A stretch of 64,000 nucleotides of DNA from Corynebacterium occultum (GCF_009734425.1 NZ_CP046455.1:558001-622000); one strand, 5' to 3'; shown: positions 1 to 8,733, counted from the first letter of the stretch. Numbers and translations: made by a program. The notes: generated by a model not told the origin, from the sequence alone.

Positions 1-1022
1 CGCTCCGCCAGGGACCCCTTGACCACCAGCGGCTCCTCGGAACCATCCGGGATGGGGCCGGAAACCTTGAGGTTCATGCCCCACTGATCGGTCCAGAAAT
101 AGGAGTGGTAGCTCAGCGGTGCCGCCTCATCACCCTGGAGGAGGGCGGCGGCCGCAGTCTTGGCCTGCTCGATGGCAGCAGTCCAGATCGGGGTGCGGCG
201 CAGCCCCCGCGCACCCTGCTGCCACACCACGTCACCGGCGGCGACGATCTCGGGGCGGACCCGGCAGCGCTCATCGGCGATGAGACGGCCGTCGATAAGC
301 AGACCGGAATCCGCTAGCCAGGAATCATTGGGAATGTCACCGGCCGCGGAAACCACCACATCGGCGGTGATCTCCTGGCCAGAACTCAGCCGCACACACA
401 TGCCCCCGGGGGTTTCCGCCACCGCAGCGACAAAATCATCCACGATGTCCAGACCATTTTCAAGGGCAACCTCAGTGAGGATACCGGCGAGCTGCGGTCC
501 GATATGGGGCTCCATGGGGGTCCCTGGGTGGATGAGAGTGACCTCGCAACCCAGGCCGATGGCACCGGAGGCGACCTCCATGCCCAGTGGGCCGCCACCG
601 ATGATCGCCACCTTGGGTGCTGAGCTGAGACGCTCCCGCAGGGCGGTGGCATCATCCAGGGAACGCAGCGTGTACTCCCGCTCCGAATCGGTGAAGCGGC
701 GCGCGTGGGTGCCGGTGGCGATGACCAGCCCCTCATAGTCCAGGACGGTGCCATCGTCGAGGGTGACGCGCCGGGCTTCGGGGTCCACTGTGGTGGCGCT
801 CCGGCCGAGGAGTTCGGTGCCGCCGTGGGTGGCCTCGGGGAGGAAGTTCAGTTCCATCTCCGGCCCGGGTGCCAGGGCCGCCTTGGAGAGTGCGGGGCGG
901 GAGTAGGTGGCGTGCTTTTCATCACCGACGATGGTGATGGCACCGGTGTAGCCGAGACGGCGGAGGGTGTCCCCGGCGGTCAGTCCGGCCACACCATTGC
1001 CGAGGATGAGGATGTTGTCCAT
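1..1022 (-). CDS. Ferredoxin reductase (FAD/NAD-dependent), 3' end outside window
   Basis: This pyridine nucleotide-disulfide oxidoreductase probably passes electrons from NAD(P)H through FAD to the small ferredoxin encoded just upstream, and so to the P450. The frame is open for about 340 codons from ATG at 1022 to the window edge, so the C-terminus is missing. An FAD-binding GNGVAGLTA motif lies at the extreme N-terminus, a second Rossmann motif IIGGGPLGME near residue 140, and an AAGDV flavin motif near residue 260. Only two bases separate it from the ferredoxin stop, so the two genes form one transcript. The family (rubredoxin/ferredoxin reductases such as putidaredoxin reductase) is clear. 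The partner assignment is inferred from position. Confidence 0.9.
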   Translation of the reverse strand, partial: MDNILILGNGVAGLTAGDTLRRLGYTGAITIVGDEKHATYSRPALSKAALAPGPEMELNFLPEATHGGTELLGRSATTVDPEARRVTLDDGTVLDYEGLVIATGTHARRFTDSEREYTLRSLDDATALRERLSSAPKVAIIGGGPLGMEVASGAIGLGCEVTLIHPGTPMEPHIGPQLAGILTEVALENGLDIVDDFVAAVAETPGGMCVRLSSGQEITADVVVSAAGDIPNDSWLADSGLLIDGRLIADERCRVRPEIVAAGDVVWQQGARGLRRTPIWTAAIEQAKTAAAALLQGDEAAPLSYHSYFWTDQWGMNLKVSGPIPDGSEEPLVVKGSLAE

Positions 1023-1024
1023 GC

Positions 1025-1228
1025 TTAAACCAGCTTCAGGGCGGCGACGGGGCAGACGCGGACGGCGTCGCGGGCGGCATCGAGGTCCTCGGGGCCGATC
1101 TCGACCTTGTCGAGGATGAGCTCGCCCTCGTCATCGAGGTGCATCAGCGCCGGGGCGGCTTCCTCGCAGAGGCCGTGACCTTCGCAGCGCGGGCGGTCGA
1201 GTTCGATGAGGGTCGGGTTGCTGCTCAT
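1025..1228 (-). CDS. Small [3Fe-4S]-type ferredoxin
   Basis: This 67-residue ferredoxin is the likely electron carrier for the P450 at 2445. It has a CEGHGLC segment near residue 14 and a CP near residue 59. That is the three-cysteine pattern of actinobacterial P450 ferredoxins, where a non-cysteine residue takes the place of the fourth ligand, so a [3Fe-4S] cluster is expected. ATG at 1228 follows GGAG by seven bases. It is the first gene of the ferredoxin/reductase pair and is transcribed divergently from the LysR-type gene. The intervening region holds a palindromic operator. The specific redox partner is inferred from neighbourhood. Confidence 0.9.
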   Translation of the reverse strand: MSSNPTLIELDRPRCEGHGLCEEAAPALMHLDDEGELILDKVEIGPEDLDAARDAVRVCPVAALKLV

Positions 1229-1361
1229 GGGAGTTCTCCTTCTGCTCTTCGGATCCCGGCGACGGCCCCTCCCTGAGAGGTGGAGGAGATTTGGCCATCA
1301 TTGTGATCCGAGTCATGTTCTGATGTGCCTGAGCTTTTCAGACTTGAGGGAATCTGTCTAA

Positions 1362-1397
1362 TGAATAATGAAAATGATCTATATTCATAGTATGAAT
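1362..1397 (-). promoter_or_regulatory. Composite LysR-type operator, ferredoxin side
   Basis: Read on the minus strand this is ATTCA-N5-TGAAT-N16-ATTCA. A perfect 15-bp palindrome with T-N11-A geometry (1383–1397) is followed 16 bases later by a half-site (1362–1366) pointing toward the ferredoxin gene. The same arrangement with identical spacing recurs at 2328–2363 before the P450 gene. It fits a LysR recognition site plus activation half-site. Binding by the adjacent regulator is inferred. Confidence 0.7.
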
Positions 1398-2354
1398 GAA
1401 ACTTTTTCGCTCCCTGGGGTTCAGTCCATCTCGCCGCGCCGCCCGCTGGGGGCGAACCTGGCCAATGTGGACCTGAACCTGCTGGTCTCCCTCCATGCCC
1501 TTCTGGAGGAGGAGTCGGTGACGTCGGCGGCGCGGCGGGTGGGACTCTCCCAGCCCGCGATGAGTCATGCCCTCCGTCGCATCCGCAAGCTTTTCGACGA
1601 CCAGATCCTGGTGCGGCAGGGCGGGGGGAGCGTGCTCACCCCGCGGGCCAGGGAGCTGCTCGGCCCCCTGCGTGAGTTGCTGCGCCAGACCTCCCGGCTG
1701 CTGGGCGAGGAGGAATTCATCCCGGAACACAGTCGGCGTGCGGTGACCATCGCCATGTCGACCTCCATGGCCTTCCTGCTGGGGAGGGTGATCCTGAAGC
1801 TGCTGGAGGAATCTGCTCCGCACATGGAGTTGGAGATCATCACCACCGATGAGATCGGTGATGCCGTATTCACCGACCATGGGGTGGACCTGCTTCTGCT
1901 GGCCGAGGGTTATCCCACCTCCCATCCCCGGGAAAGGCTCTTTGATGATGAGTGGGTGGTCATCGGCGGTGTTCCGGAACTGCTGGAGGGTGATGCCATT
2001 TCCAAGCTGCAGGACTGGCCACATGTGGCGCTGGAATCGGAGCGGATGTCCCGGGGCTATGAGGTGCTGCGTCACCGCGGGGTGGCGGCGAAGGTCCAGG
2101 TGCGGGTCAATGACTATCTGCTGCTGCCCCAGTATGTCTCCGGGATGCGCAAGATTGCGCTGCACCGCCGGCGGGTGATGGAGGTGATGGAGCACGGGGA
2201 ACCGCTCTACTGGCGGGAGTTTCCCTTCCCGATCCTGGGGCTGGGGGTGGACATGGTCTGGAACCCCTGGCTGCGGGAGGAGAAATTCCGTGGCTGGTTC
2301 CGGGAGCTGCTCTTCCGGGCCTGCGATATTCAGTTTGTGAATGGAGATAATTAG
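1392..2354 (+). CDS. LysR-family transcriptional regulator
   Basis: This LysR-type regulator probably controls the flanking ferredoxin/reductase and P450 genes. An N-terminal winged helix-turn-helix begins at VDLNLLVSL, with SVTSAARRVGLSQPAMSHAL as the recognition region. An effector-binding domain follows, and the length is ordinary for the family. The start is uncertain: ATG 1392 lies inside the palindromic operator, ATG 1368 adds eight residues, and GTG 1467 places the helix-turn-helix right at the N-terminus, as is usual. No strong ribosome site decides. The helix-turn-helix resembles the NodD/LinR-like branch that often responds to aromatic compounds, but the inducer cannot be read from sequence. 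The 3' end overlaps the second operator copy. Confidence 0.88.
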   Translation: MNETFSLPGVQSISPRRPLGANLANVDLNLLVSLHALLEEESVTSAARRVGLSQPAMSHALRRIRKLFDDQILVRQGGGSVLTPRARELLGPLRELLRQTSRLLGEEEFIPEHSRRAVTIAMSTSMAFLLGRVILKLLEESAPHMELEIITTDEIGDAVFTDHGVDLLLLAEGYPTSHPRERLFDDEWVVIGGVPELLEGDAISKLQDWPHVALESERMSRGYEVLRHRGVAAKVQVRVNDYLLLPQYVSGMRKIALHRRRVMEVMEHGEPLYWREFPFPILGLGVDMVWNPWLREEKFRGWFRELLFRACDIQFVNGDN

Positions 2355-2363
2355 CAGTATTCA
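2328..2363 (+). promoter_or_regulatory. Composite LysR-type operator, P450 side
   Basis: This is the second ATTCA-N5-TGAAT-N16-ATTCA copy: palindrome 2328–2342, half-site 2359–2363. It overlaps the last codons of the LysR gene and points toward the P450. Its geometry is identical to the copy at 1362–1397, while the spacer bases differ. That argues for a protein-binding site rather than duplicated DNA. Confidence 0.7.
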
Positions 2364-2444
2364 TTTGTGTGATGTCTAGGCATGGGCTTAACTGTGACGC
2401 AGATCAAAGAACAGTCACGGCTCGCTCACCCAGGAAGGCCAAAC

Positions 2445-3647
2445 ATGACCACCGTCACCAGCCCCATCACCTCTCCGATCGACCTCTTCTCCGACCACAC
2501 CCTCCAGAACACCGAAGCGGTCTTCGCCGAACTCCGCGAAACCGCCCCGGTGGTTCACCTCCCGGCCAATGACGCCTGGGCCATCACCCGCTACGAGGAT
2601 GTCCGCGAAGCCCTCGGTGACCCCGCCACCTTCTCATCCAAGCAGGTCGCCTTCAACCCGCAGATGAACCAGATCCTCTCCGGCACCAGCCTGGCCGCCG
2701 ACCCGCCGCAGCACGGTGACCTGCGCGCCGTCCTCACCGACAATCTCTCCCCCCGGGCGATGCGCAAAATGAAGGGTGAAATCTACGCCAAGGCCGATGC
2801 CCTGGTCCGCGAGCTTGCCGGCCGCGGCAGCTTCGAGGGCATGACCGACATGGCCGTCGCCTTCCCGGTGCAGATCGTCCTCGACCTCATCGGCGTCCAG
2901 GGTGAACTCCGCGCCAAGATCCTGCCCTGGGGTGAAGCCGCCTTCAACCTGCTCGGTCCCCTCAATGAGCGTGCCCAGGCCAGCTTCCCGATCGCCGGGG
3001 AGCTCTTCAAGTGGACCCACGAGGAGATGAAGGGCGAGGACCTCGCCGAGGGCAGTATCGGCCGCAACATCTGGGAGGCCGCCGAACGCGGCGAGATCTC
3101 CCACGAATCCTTCGGTTATATCGTCCACCAGATCCTCGCCGCCGGCATGGACACCACCATCACCACCATCGGCAACCTCCTGGTCCAGCTGGGCAACCAC
3201 CCCGAGCAGTACGCCCAGCTGCGTGAGAATCCCTCCCTGGCGGCCGCCGCCCTGGCCGAGGTCCTGCGCACCAAGACCCCCGCCCCGGTTTTCGGCCGCG
3301 TCACCACTCGCGAGGTCGAGGTGGCCGGCCAGACCATCCCCGCCGGTGCCCAGATCGCCCTGCTGTACGGCTCCGGCAACATGGATCCCCGTAAGTTCGA
3401 GAACCCGGAGATCTTCGACATCACCCGCAACCCGGTCGACCATCTCGGCTTCGGCTACGGCATCCACGCCTGCGCTGGCCAGGGCCTGGCCAAGCTGGAG
3501 ATCAACGGCCTCCTCGAGGCTCTGATCCGCCACGTCGAAAGCTTCCGCATCGGTGAAGTCACCCAGCGACTGAACAACTTCACCCGCCCCCTGGCCACCA
3601 TCGAGGTCCTCGACATCGTCACCGCAGAGGTCCCCGCGACAGCCTGA
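2445..3647 (+). CDS. Cytochrome P450 monooxygenase
   Basis: This 400-residue soluble bacterial P450 should hydroxylate or O-dealkylate a small substrate using electrons from the divergent ferredoxin and reductase. The I-helix oxygen-activation motif AGMDTT, a K-helix ExLR (EVLR) and the heme loop FGYGIHACAG with its cysteine thiolate are all present. ATG 2445 is chosen because AGGAAGG lies six bases upstream; an earlier ATG at 2382 lacks a ribosome site. The C-terminal third (YGSGNMDPRKFENP, RLNNF near the end) recalls CYP199-type aromatic-acid demethylases, but I hold that only loosely. The LysR operator at 2328–2363 lies in its promoter. Confidence 0.93.
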   Translation: MTTVTSPITSPIDLFSDHTLQNTEAVFAELRETAPVVHLPANDAWAITRYEDVREALGDPATFSSKQVAFNPQMNQILSGTSLAADPPQHGDLRAVLTDNLSPRAMRKMKGEIYAKADALVRELAGRGSFEGMTDMAVAFPVQIVLDLIGVQGELRAKILPWGEAAFNLLGPLNERAQASFPIAGELFKWTHEEMKGEDLAEGSIGRNIWEAAERGEISHESFGYIVHQILAAGMDTTITTIGNLLVQLGNHPEQYAQLRENPSLAAAALAEVLRTKTPAPVFGRVTTREVEVAGQTIPAGAQIALLYGSGNMDPRKFENPEIFDITRNPVDHLGFGYGIHACAGQGLAKLEINGLLEALIRHVESFRIGEVTQRLNNFTRPLATIEVLDIVTAEVPATA

Positions 3648-3673
3648 CCCCGGGCAATGGCAGAATATCTGTC

Positions 3674-4765
3674 ATGGACCTGTTGAGAACCCGCATTGAC
3701 CTGGGGGCCATCGCCCACAACACCCGCCTGCTCAAGGAGCTGGTGGGTGCTGTGCGTCTCATGGCGGTGGTCAAAGCCGACGGCTACAACCATGGAGCCG
3801 TCGACGTCGCCCGCACCATGCTCGCCAACGGTGCCGACGCCCTCGGCGTAGCCACCCTCGCCGAAGCCCACGCCCTCCGCGAAGCCGGCATCAGGGCACC
3901 CCTGCTGGCCTGGATCTGGTCCCCGGAACAGGACTTCCGGGCAGCCATCGCCGCCGACATCGAACTCGGCATCCCCACCACCGCCCACGCGAAGGCGCTT
4001 ATCGATGCCGCGGCCCCCGCCCGCGTCGCCCTCAAGCTCGACACCGGCCTGCACCGCTCCGGCCTGGATGAAACCGAATGGGAACCGGTGTTCCGGGCCC
4101 TGAAGACCGCGGAACATCTTGAGGTCACCGGCCTCTTCTCCCACCTGGCCAGCGCTGATGACCCGGCTGATCCGGAAACCGACCGCCAGGCCGAACGTTT
4201 CCGCAGCGCCCTCAACCTGGCCCGGGATATCGGACTCGAGACCCCCTGCAACCATCTCTGTAATTCACCAGCCACCCTGACCCGTCCTGACCTGCACTTC
4301 CAGCAGGTGCGGGTGGGCCTTGCCTGCTACGGCCTGGAACCTGTTCCCGGCCTCGCCCACGGTCTGAAACCGGCGATGAGCTGGGAGGCGAGCGTCGCCG
4401 CCATCAAACCCATCGCCGCAGGAGAAGGCAGCAGCTACGGCCTGACCTGGCGTGCCGCACAGGATGGGCAGCTGGCGCTGGTGCCCTGCGGTTATGCCGA
4501 TGGTCTGCCCCGGGCCGCCCAGGGGCACCTGGAAGTGGGAATTAACGGCCAGCGTTACCCGCAGGTCGGCCGGGTCTGCATGGACCAGTTCGTGGTGGAC
4601 CTGGGGGAGAATCCACAGGAGGTGAGCCCCGGGGACACCGTCACCATCTTCGGCGAGGGCGGCATGTCCGCCACCGAGCTTGCCGATGGGTTGGGCACCA
4701 TCAACTATGAAGTGGTGTGCCGGCCCACCGGCCGCACCGTCCGCACCATCCTGGAGGAGAATTAA
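3674..4765 (+). CDS. alr: Alanine racemase
   Basis: This is a PLP-dependent alanine racemase that interconverts L- and D-alanine in the cytoplasm for peptidoglycan synthesis. The PLP lysine sits in AVVKADGYNHGA (Lys34), the catalytic tyrosine in GSSYGLTW near residue 255, and a C-terminal beta domain contains GRVCMDQF. The length of 363 residues is typical. Only three bases separate its stop from tsaE, so they are likely co-transcribed. The alr-tsaE-tsaB-rimI-tsaD order is conserved in mycobacteria and corynebacteria, which supports the assignment. Confidence 0.97.
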   Translation: MDLLRTRIDLGAIAHNTRLLKELVGAVRLMAVVKADGYNHGAVDVARTMLANGADALGVATLAEAHALREAGIRAPLLAWIWSPEQDFRAAIAADIELGIPTTAHAKALIDAAAPARVALKLDTGLHRSGLDETEWEPVFRALKTAEHLEVTGLFSHLASADDPADPETDRQAERFRSALNLARDIGLETPCNHLCNSPATLTRPDLHFQQVRVGLACYGLEPVPGLAHGLKPAMSWEASVAAIKPIAAGEGSSYGLTWRAAQDGQLALVPCGYADGLPRAAQGHLEVGINGQRYPQVGRVCMDQFVVDLGENPQEVSPGDTVTIFGEGGMSATELADGLGTINYEVVCRPTGRTVRTILEEN

Positions 4766-4768
4766 GCG

Positions 4769-5260
4769 ATGAAGAACAGCTTCCCGGCCACTGGAACCCG
4801 CCGCCTTGAGGACCCCGAGGAGACCCGCGCCTTCGGAGCCGAGCTCGGGGCCGCCCTCGAAGCCGGTGACCTGGTCATTCTCGACGGCCCCCTGGGGGCG
4901 GGAAAAACCACCTTCACCCAGGGTATTGCCGCCGGCATGGGGGTCCGCGGCAGGGTGACCTCGCCGACCTTCGTCATCGCCCGGGAACACCGCTCCGCCA
5001 CCGACGGCCCCGGCCTGGTGCACGTCGACGCCTACCGCCTGCTGGGGGAGGGCAGCTCCGGAGATCCCCTCGGTGAGCTCGATGCCCTCGACCTGGACAC
5101 CGATCTGACTGAGGCGGTGGTCATCGCGGAATGGGGTGGTGACCTGGTGGAGCAGATCAGTGAACGCTACCTGCTCATCCAGATTGACCGGGAAAGCGCG
5201 GTGCTCGAGGACCCGGAATCCGAGGCCCGCATCTTCAGCTGGGAAATACGCCGAAACTAA
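4769..5260 (+). CDS. tsaE: t6A biosynthesis ATPase TsaE
   Basis: TsaE is the P-loop ATPase of the TsaB-TsaD-TsaE complex, which transfers threonylcarbamoyl to A37 of ANN-decoding tRNAs. The Walker A motif is GPLGAGKTT near residue 41. TSPTF and the HVDAYRL segment characteristic of the family follow. It is 163 residues long, starts at ATG 4769 and sits three bases behind alr. Its partners tsaB and tsaD lie 2.3–4 kb downstream, separated here by a transporter gene and a small membrane-anchored protein gene. Confidence 0.95.
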   Translation: MKNSFPATGTRRLEDPEETRAFGAELGAALEAGDLVILDGPLGAGKTTFTQGIAAGMGVRGRVTSPTFVIAREHRSATDGPGLVHVDAYRLLGEGSSGDPLGELDALDLDTDLTEAVVIAEWGGDLVEQISERYLLIQIDRESAVLEDPESEARIFSWEIRRN

Positions 5261-5343
5261 AGGCGCCCCCCTGGGTTTGCCGGAACCCGAGCATGGGACA
5301 ACCATGAGGTGACGTTGTCATCCTTCTTGGGAAAGGCCCCGCC

Positions 5344-6948
5344 GTGCTTGATTTTCTCGCCGACAATCCCCTGATCGCCCTGGTGGTGATCCTCGCCCTG
5401 GGCCTGGCCCTGGGAAAGATCAGACTGCTGGGGATCTCCCTCGGTGCCGCAGCGGTGCTTTTCGTCGCCCTGGGCCTGGCCACCGTCAACCCCGAGATTC
5501 AGATCCCGGCGCTGATCTACCAGCTGGGCCTGGCGATGTTCGTCTACGTCATCGGGCTTTCCGCAGGCCCCCTCTTCTTCCGTGAATTCCGCACCCGGGG
5601 CTGGAAGATCACCCTCTTCGTCCTGCTCCTACTGGTCGGGCTGGCACTGCTGGCGATGCTCCTGATCCGGGGCCTTGATCTCGCGGCCACCACCGGTGTC
5701 GGTATGTTCACCGGGGCGCTCAGCTCCACCCCGGGCATGGCCGCGGTCGTCGAGATGCTCACCCAGCTGAACCCGGACATCGCCAGTGAACCCGTGGTCG
5801 GTTACTCCCTGGCCTACCCGGGAGCGGTGATCGGTTCCATCCTGGTGGCCGCCCTCGGCGCGAAACTTCTCAAGGTCAACCACCACGCCGATGCGGAGGC
5901 CGAGGGACTGATCACCGCGCCCCTGGTGTGGAAGGGTGTGAAACTACGCCCCGGTCTCAGCGGCAAGGTCGGTGATCTGCCCCGGTTCTCCGGCCAGCAG
6001 ATCATCGCCACCCGCATCGTCATCGATGCCCACGCCCACAAGCTGGCGGATCCCGGATTACCCATCACCGAGGGGATGGAACTGGTCATCAACGGCACGG
6101 CGGAGGCCGTGGCGGCGGCCATCGCGGAACTGGGGGAGGAACGCCACATCGGGCTTGATGACACCGACCTGGTCTACTCCCGTTTCACCGTCTCCAACCC
6201 GGAGATCGTCGGCCGCAGGGTCGAGGACCTGGACACCGTGGGACACGGCTTCATGATCGCCCGGATCCGACAGGGTGACTCCGAGGAGGTGCCGCGCGGG
6301 GACACCGTGATCAACTACTCGGACCGCATCCGGGTGATCGCCGCACCCGGCCGGATGGCTGAGGTACGACGCTTCATGGGGGACTCCGAGAAAAAACTGG
6401 GTGATGTGGACCTGCTGCCCTTCGCCCTGGGACTTTCCCTGGGGCTGCTGCTGGGGGCGATCCCGATTCCACTGCCCGGTGGCGTCACCCTCTCCCTGGG
6501 TTTCGGTGGCGGCCCGATCGTGATGGGCCTGATCCTGGGGGCGCTCAAACGCAGTGGGCCGGTGACCTGGCAACTGCCCTTCCACGCCAACCGGACCATC
6601 TCCACCCTGGGGCTCACCCTCTTCCTGGCCGGGGTAGGGACCTCAGCCGGGGCGGGTTTCCGCCAGGCACTGACCGACCCCTTCTCCCTGGTCTACCTGG
6701 GTGGTGGACTGCTGATCACCCTCACTTCGGCACTGGTCTGTGGGCTGGTGGGGCGCAGCCTGTTCAAGCTTCGCTGGGATGAGGCGATGGGTGTGGCGGC
6801 GGGCACCACCACCAACCCGGCGGTGCTGACCTACCTCAATGGGCAGACCGGCACGGAGCTGGCGAGCCGGGGTTATGCCACCGCCTATCCGGCGGCGATG
6901 ATCGGCAAGATCCTGGTCGCCCAGATGCTTTATCTCCTGCTGGTATGA
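5344..6948 (+). CDS. AspT/YidE-family transporter with TrkA-C domains
   Basis: This 534-residue membrane protein of the aspartate:alanine exchanger/YidE-YbjL family has two homologous hydrophobic halves (about residues 1–170 and 355–534). They flank a soluble region of roughly 180 residues with TrkA-C-like regulatory folds (FTVSNPEIVGRRVEDLD). Repeated glycine-rich motifs such as GALSSTPGMAA in the first half and GTTTNPAVLTY in the second mark the internal duplication. The GTG start at 5344 is preceded by GGGAAAGG. It may exchange amino or dicarboxylic acids, but the substrate is not readable. Its position between t6A genes looks incidental. Confidence 0.85.
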   Translation: MLDFLADNPLIALVVILALGLALGKIRLLGISLGAAAVLFVALGLATVNPEIQIPALIYQLGLAMFVYVIGLSAGPLFFREFRTRGWKITLFVLLLLVGLALLAMLLIRGLDLAATTGVGMFTGALSSTPGMAAVVEMLTQLNPDIASEPVVGYSLAYPGAVIGSILVAALGAKLLKVNHHADAEAEGLITAPLVWKGVKLRPGLSGKVGDLPRFSGQQIIATRIVIDAHAHKLADPGLPITEGMELVINGTAEAVAAAIAELGEERHIGLDDTDLVYSRFTVSNPEIVGRRVEDLDTVGHGFMIARIRQGDSEEVPRGDTVINYSDRIRVIAAPGRMAEVRRFMGDSEKKLGDVDLLPFALGLSLGLLLGAIPIPLPGGVTLSLGFGGGPIVMGLILGALKRSGPVTWQLPFHANRTISTLGLTLFLAGVGTSAGAGFRQALTDPFSLVYLGGGLLITLTSALVCGLVGRSLFKLRWDEAMGVAAGTTTNPAVLTYLNGQTGTELASRGYATAYPAAMIGKILVAQMLYLLLV

Positions 6949-7049
6949 AGATTCGCAGTAAACTGGCAGGGACCGGGGGCGCGGGAACCCAGGGGAGGCG
7001 GCTACGCTGAACAGGTCAGTAAACCGCAGTGGGAAGGTGGGGAACGCGA

Positions 7050-7532
7050 GTGCGTCTCTCAAAGATCAGTCAGGGCATCATCGCCGCAGTCATCGTCATC
7101 TGGATCATCTGCCTTGCGGCACTGGTGATCAACGCCGCCGGCAAGAATGATGTCGACTTCCCGGCCAAGGGCGCACTGGAGCGTAATGTCACCGCCCTCG
7201 ATGAGCAGGGTCTGCAGCTCTCTGCACTGTCCATGGCGGACATCTACGGCGAGGAGTACGTCGCCGGTAGTTTCATCTGCCCCGGTGCCACCACCGAATC
7301 CATCAACCAGTCCCTGGAGGTTGATGCCGGTGAACTGAACCTGGGTGCGGAGGGCGTGCCGGCGGGCAGCAGCTACCTGCTGCTGCGCACCGCAGATGGT
7401 GCCGCCCACTTTGATGAGGTCGACATCGACACCGTTGATTTCTGCTCGCAGCCGTTGGAGGGTTATTTCAACACCTATGATCTGATGCCCCTGGGCAAGT
7501 ACGCCGAGGGTGGCTGGGCACTGCTGTTCTAG
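7050..7532 (+). CDS. Small membrane-anchored extracytoplasmic protein, function unknown
   Basis: I do not recognise a function. The 160-residue product starts at GTG 7050, seven bases after a GGAAGGTGGGG ribosome site; an earlier GTG at 7029 would overlap that site. One membrane segment (about residues 9–29) is followed by an extracytoplasmic domain of about 130 residues. That domain has two cysteines (FICPG and DFCSQ) that could form a disulfide outside the cell. A terminator hairpin follows at 7537–7560. It probably belongs to a lineage-restricted family. Confidence 0.75.
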   Translation: MRLSKISQGIIAAVIVIWIICLAALVINAAGKNDVDFPAKGALERNVTALDEQGLQLSALSMADIYGEEYVAGSFICPGATTESINQSLEVDAGELNLGAEGVPAGSSYLLLRTADGAAHFDEVDIDTVDFCSQPLEGYFNTYDLMPLGKYAEGGWALLF

Positions 7533-7536
7533 TCGG

Positions 7537-7560
7537 AGGCTGCCCCCTGGGCAGCCTTTT
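7537..7560 (+). terminator. Rho-independent terminator
   Basis: GGCTGCCC and GGGCAGCC pair around a CCT loop and are followed by TTTTCCTTT. It ends the transcript of the membrane-anchored protein gene just before tsaB. Confidence 0.8.
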
Positions 7561-7596
7561 CCTTTCCCCTCAGGTGCAACGACTAGCCTGGGAGAT

Positions 7597-8256
7597 GTGC
7601 TTGTACTAGCTATCGACACCTCAACCCCGGATCTCGTCGTCGGCGTGGTCGACCCCGCCGCCGGGACGCTCCATGAGCAGATCATCCCCGACACCCGCCG
7701 CCACAATGAACTGCTCACCCCCACGGTGCAGCAGGTTCTGGCCGGCGCAGGCAAGACCTTCGCGGACCTGGATGCGGTGGTCGTCGGCTGTGGCCCAGGG
7801 CCCTTCACCGGACTGCGGGTCGGCATGGCCTCCGCGGCCGCCTTCGGTGATGCCCTCGGCATCCCGGTACACGGGGTCTGCTCCCTGGATGCCATTGCGC
7901 AGCGGGTTCCTGCCGACACCGTCCTGGTGGCCACCGATGCCCGCCGCCGGGAGGTCTACTGGGCCACCTATCACAACCTCACGCGTACCGAGGGCCCGAA
8001 TGTCCAGGCCCCGGGCACCCTCACCCCAAGCCATCCCGTTGCGGTGGTCGTGGTTCCGGAGCATCTGGCCGAGCAGCTGAGCGAGTTGCAGCATGTGGAG
8101 AAGCGGCACCTCGGCCCGAATGCCGCTTCCCTGGTGGAGGTCGCCGACCTGAGTGCTCAACCTCAACCCCTGGAGCCGCTCTACCTGCGGCGCCCCGATG
8201 CCAAGGAGCCGGCCCCCAAACCGAAGTCCCCGGCAATCCCGGATGTGGAGCTCTAG
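7597..8256 (+). CDS. tsaB: t6A biosynthesis protein TsaB
   Basis: TsaB is the inactive actin-like/ASKHA paralogue of TsaD that scaffolds the t6A complex with TsaD and TsaE. The N-terminus VLAIDTSTPDLVVGVVD and the GCGPGPFTGLRVGM segment are diagnostic. The product is 219 residues if GTG 7597 is used. A GGGAG lies only two bases before this codon, so the start is not certain. Its stop codon directly abuts the rimI ATG. The C-terminal tail is proline- and lysine-rich (EPAPKPKSP). Confidence 0.93.
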   Translation: MLVLAIDTSTPDLVVGVVDPAAGTLHEQIIPDTRRHNELLTPTVQQVLAGAGKTFADLDAVVVGCGPGPFTGLRVGMASAAAFGDALGIPVHGVCSLDAIAQRVPADTVLVATDARRREVYWATYHNLTRTEGPNVQAPGTLTPSHPVAVVVVPEHLAEQLSELQHVEKRHLGPNAASLVEVADLSAQPQPLEPLYLRRPDAKEPAPKPKSPAIPDVEL

Positions 8257-8733
8257 ATGGAGATGCGGGAACTGCGCCCCGGTGACGCCGCCAGATGCGC
8301 CGAATTGGAAAAGATCCTCTTCCCCGATGAGAACCCCTGGTCGGAGAATGTGTTCATGGTGGAATTCGCCCACCCACACACCTTCTATCTGGGCGCCTTC
8401 GAGCAGGACGGGGATGCGGAGGGCCAGTTGCTCGGCTATGCCGGAATGGCGATGCTCGGCCCCCGGGATGACCCCGAATTTGAGATTCACACCATCGGCG
8501 TGGACCCCGGACACCAGCGCCGTGGCATCGCCAGGCTGCTGATGGACAACCTGATGCTGGTGGCGGATAACTTCGACGCCCAGGTCTTCCTGGAGGTGCG
8601 CACCGACAATGAGCCGGCGATCGCCATGTACGAACGCTATGGCTTCACAAACCAGGGGATCCGCCGCAACTACTATCAGCCGTCCGGAGCGGACGCCTAC
8701 ACCATGAGCCGACCCAGCAGGAGCGAGAGATGA
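8257..8733 (+). CDS. rimI: Ribosomal protein S18-alanine N-acetyltransferase RimI
   Basis: This GNAT acetyltransferase is predicted to acetylate the N-terminal alanine of ribosomal protein S18. The acetyl-CoA loop is [16 protein letters not shown] (R/Q-x-x-G-x-A type). The [13 protein letters not shown] and IRRNYY segments are typical RimI signatures. The gene starts at the base after the tsaB stop and overlaps tsaD by four bases (ATGA), so translation is likely coupled. The 158-residue length is normal. Confidence 0.95.
   Translation: MEMRELRPGDAARCAELEKILFPDENPWSENVFMVEFAHPHTFYLGAFEQDGDAEGQLLGYAGMAMLGPRDDPEFEIHTIGVDPGHQRRGIARLLMDNLMLVADNFDAQVFLEVRTDNEPAIAMYERYGFTNQGIRRNYYQPSGADAYTMSRPSRSER

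Noticed and set aside
2382..2444. An N-terminal extension of the P450 from ATG 2382
   Set aside because: The added residues do not look like P450 sequence and there is no ribosome site before 2382. AGGAAGG before ATG 2445 decides the start.
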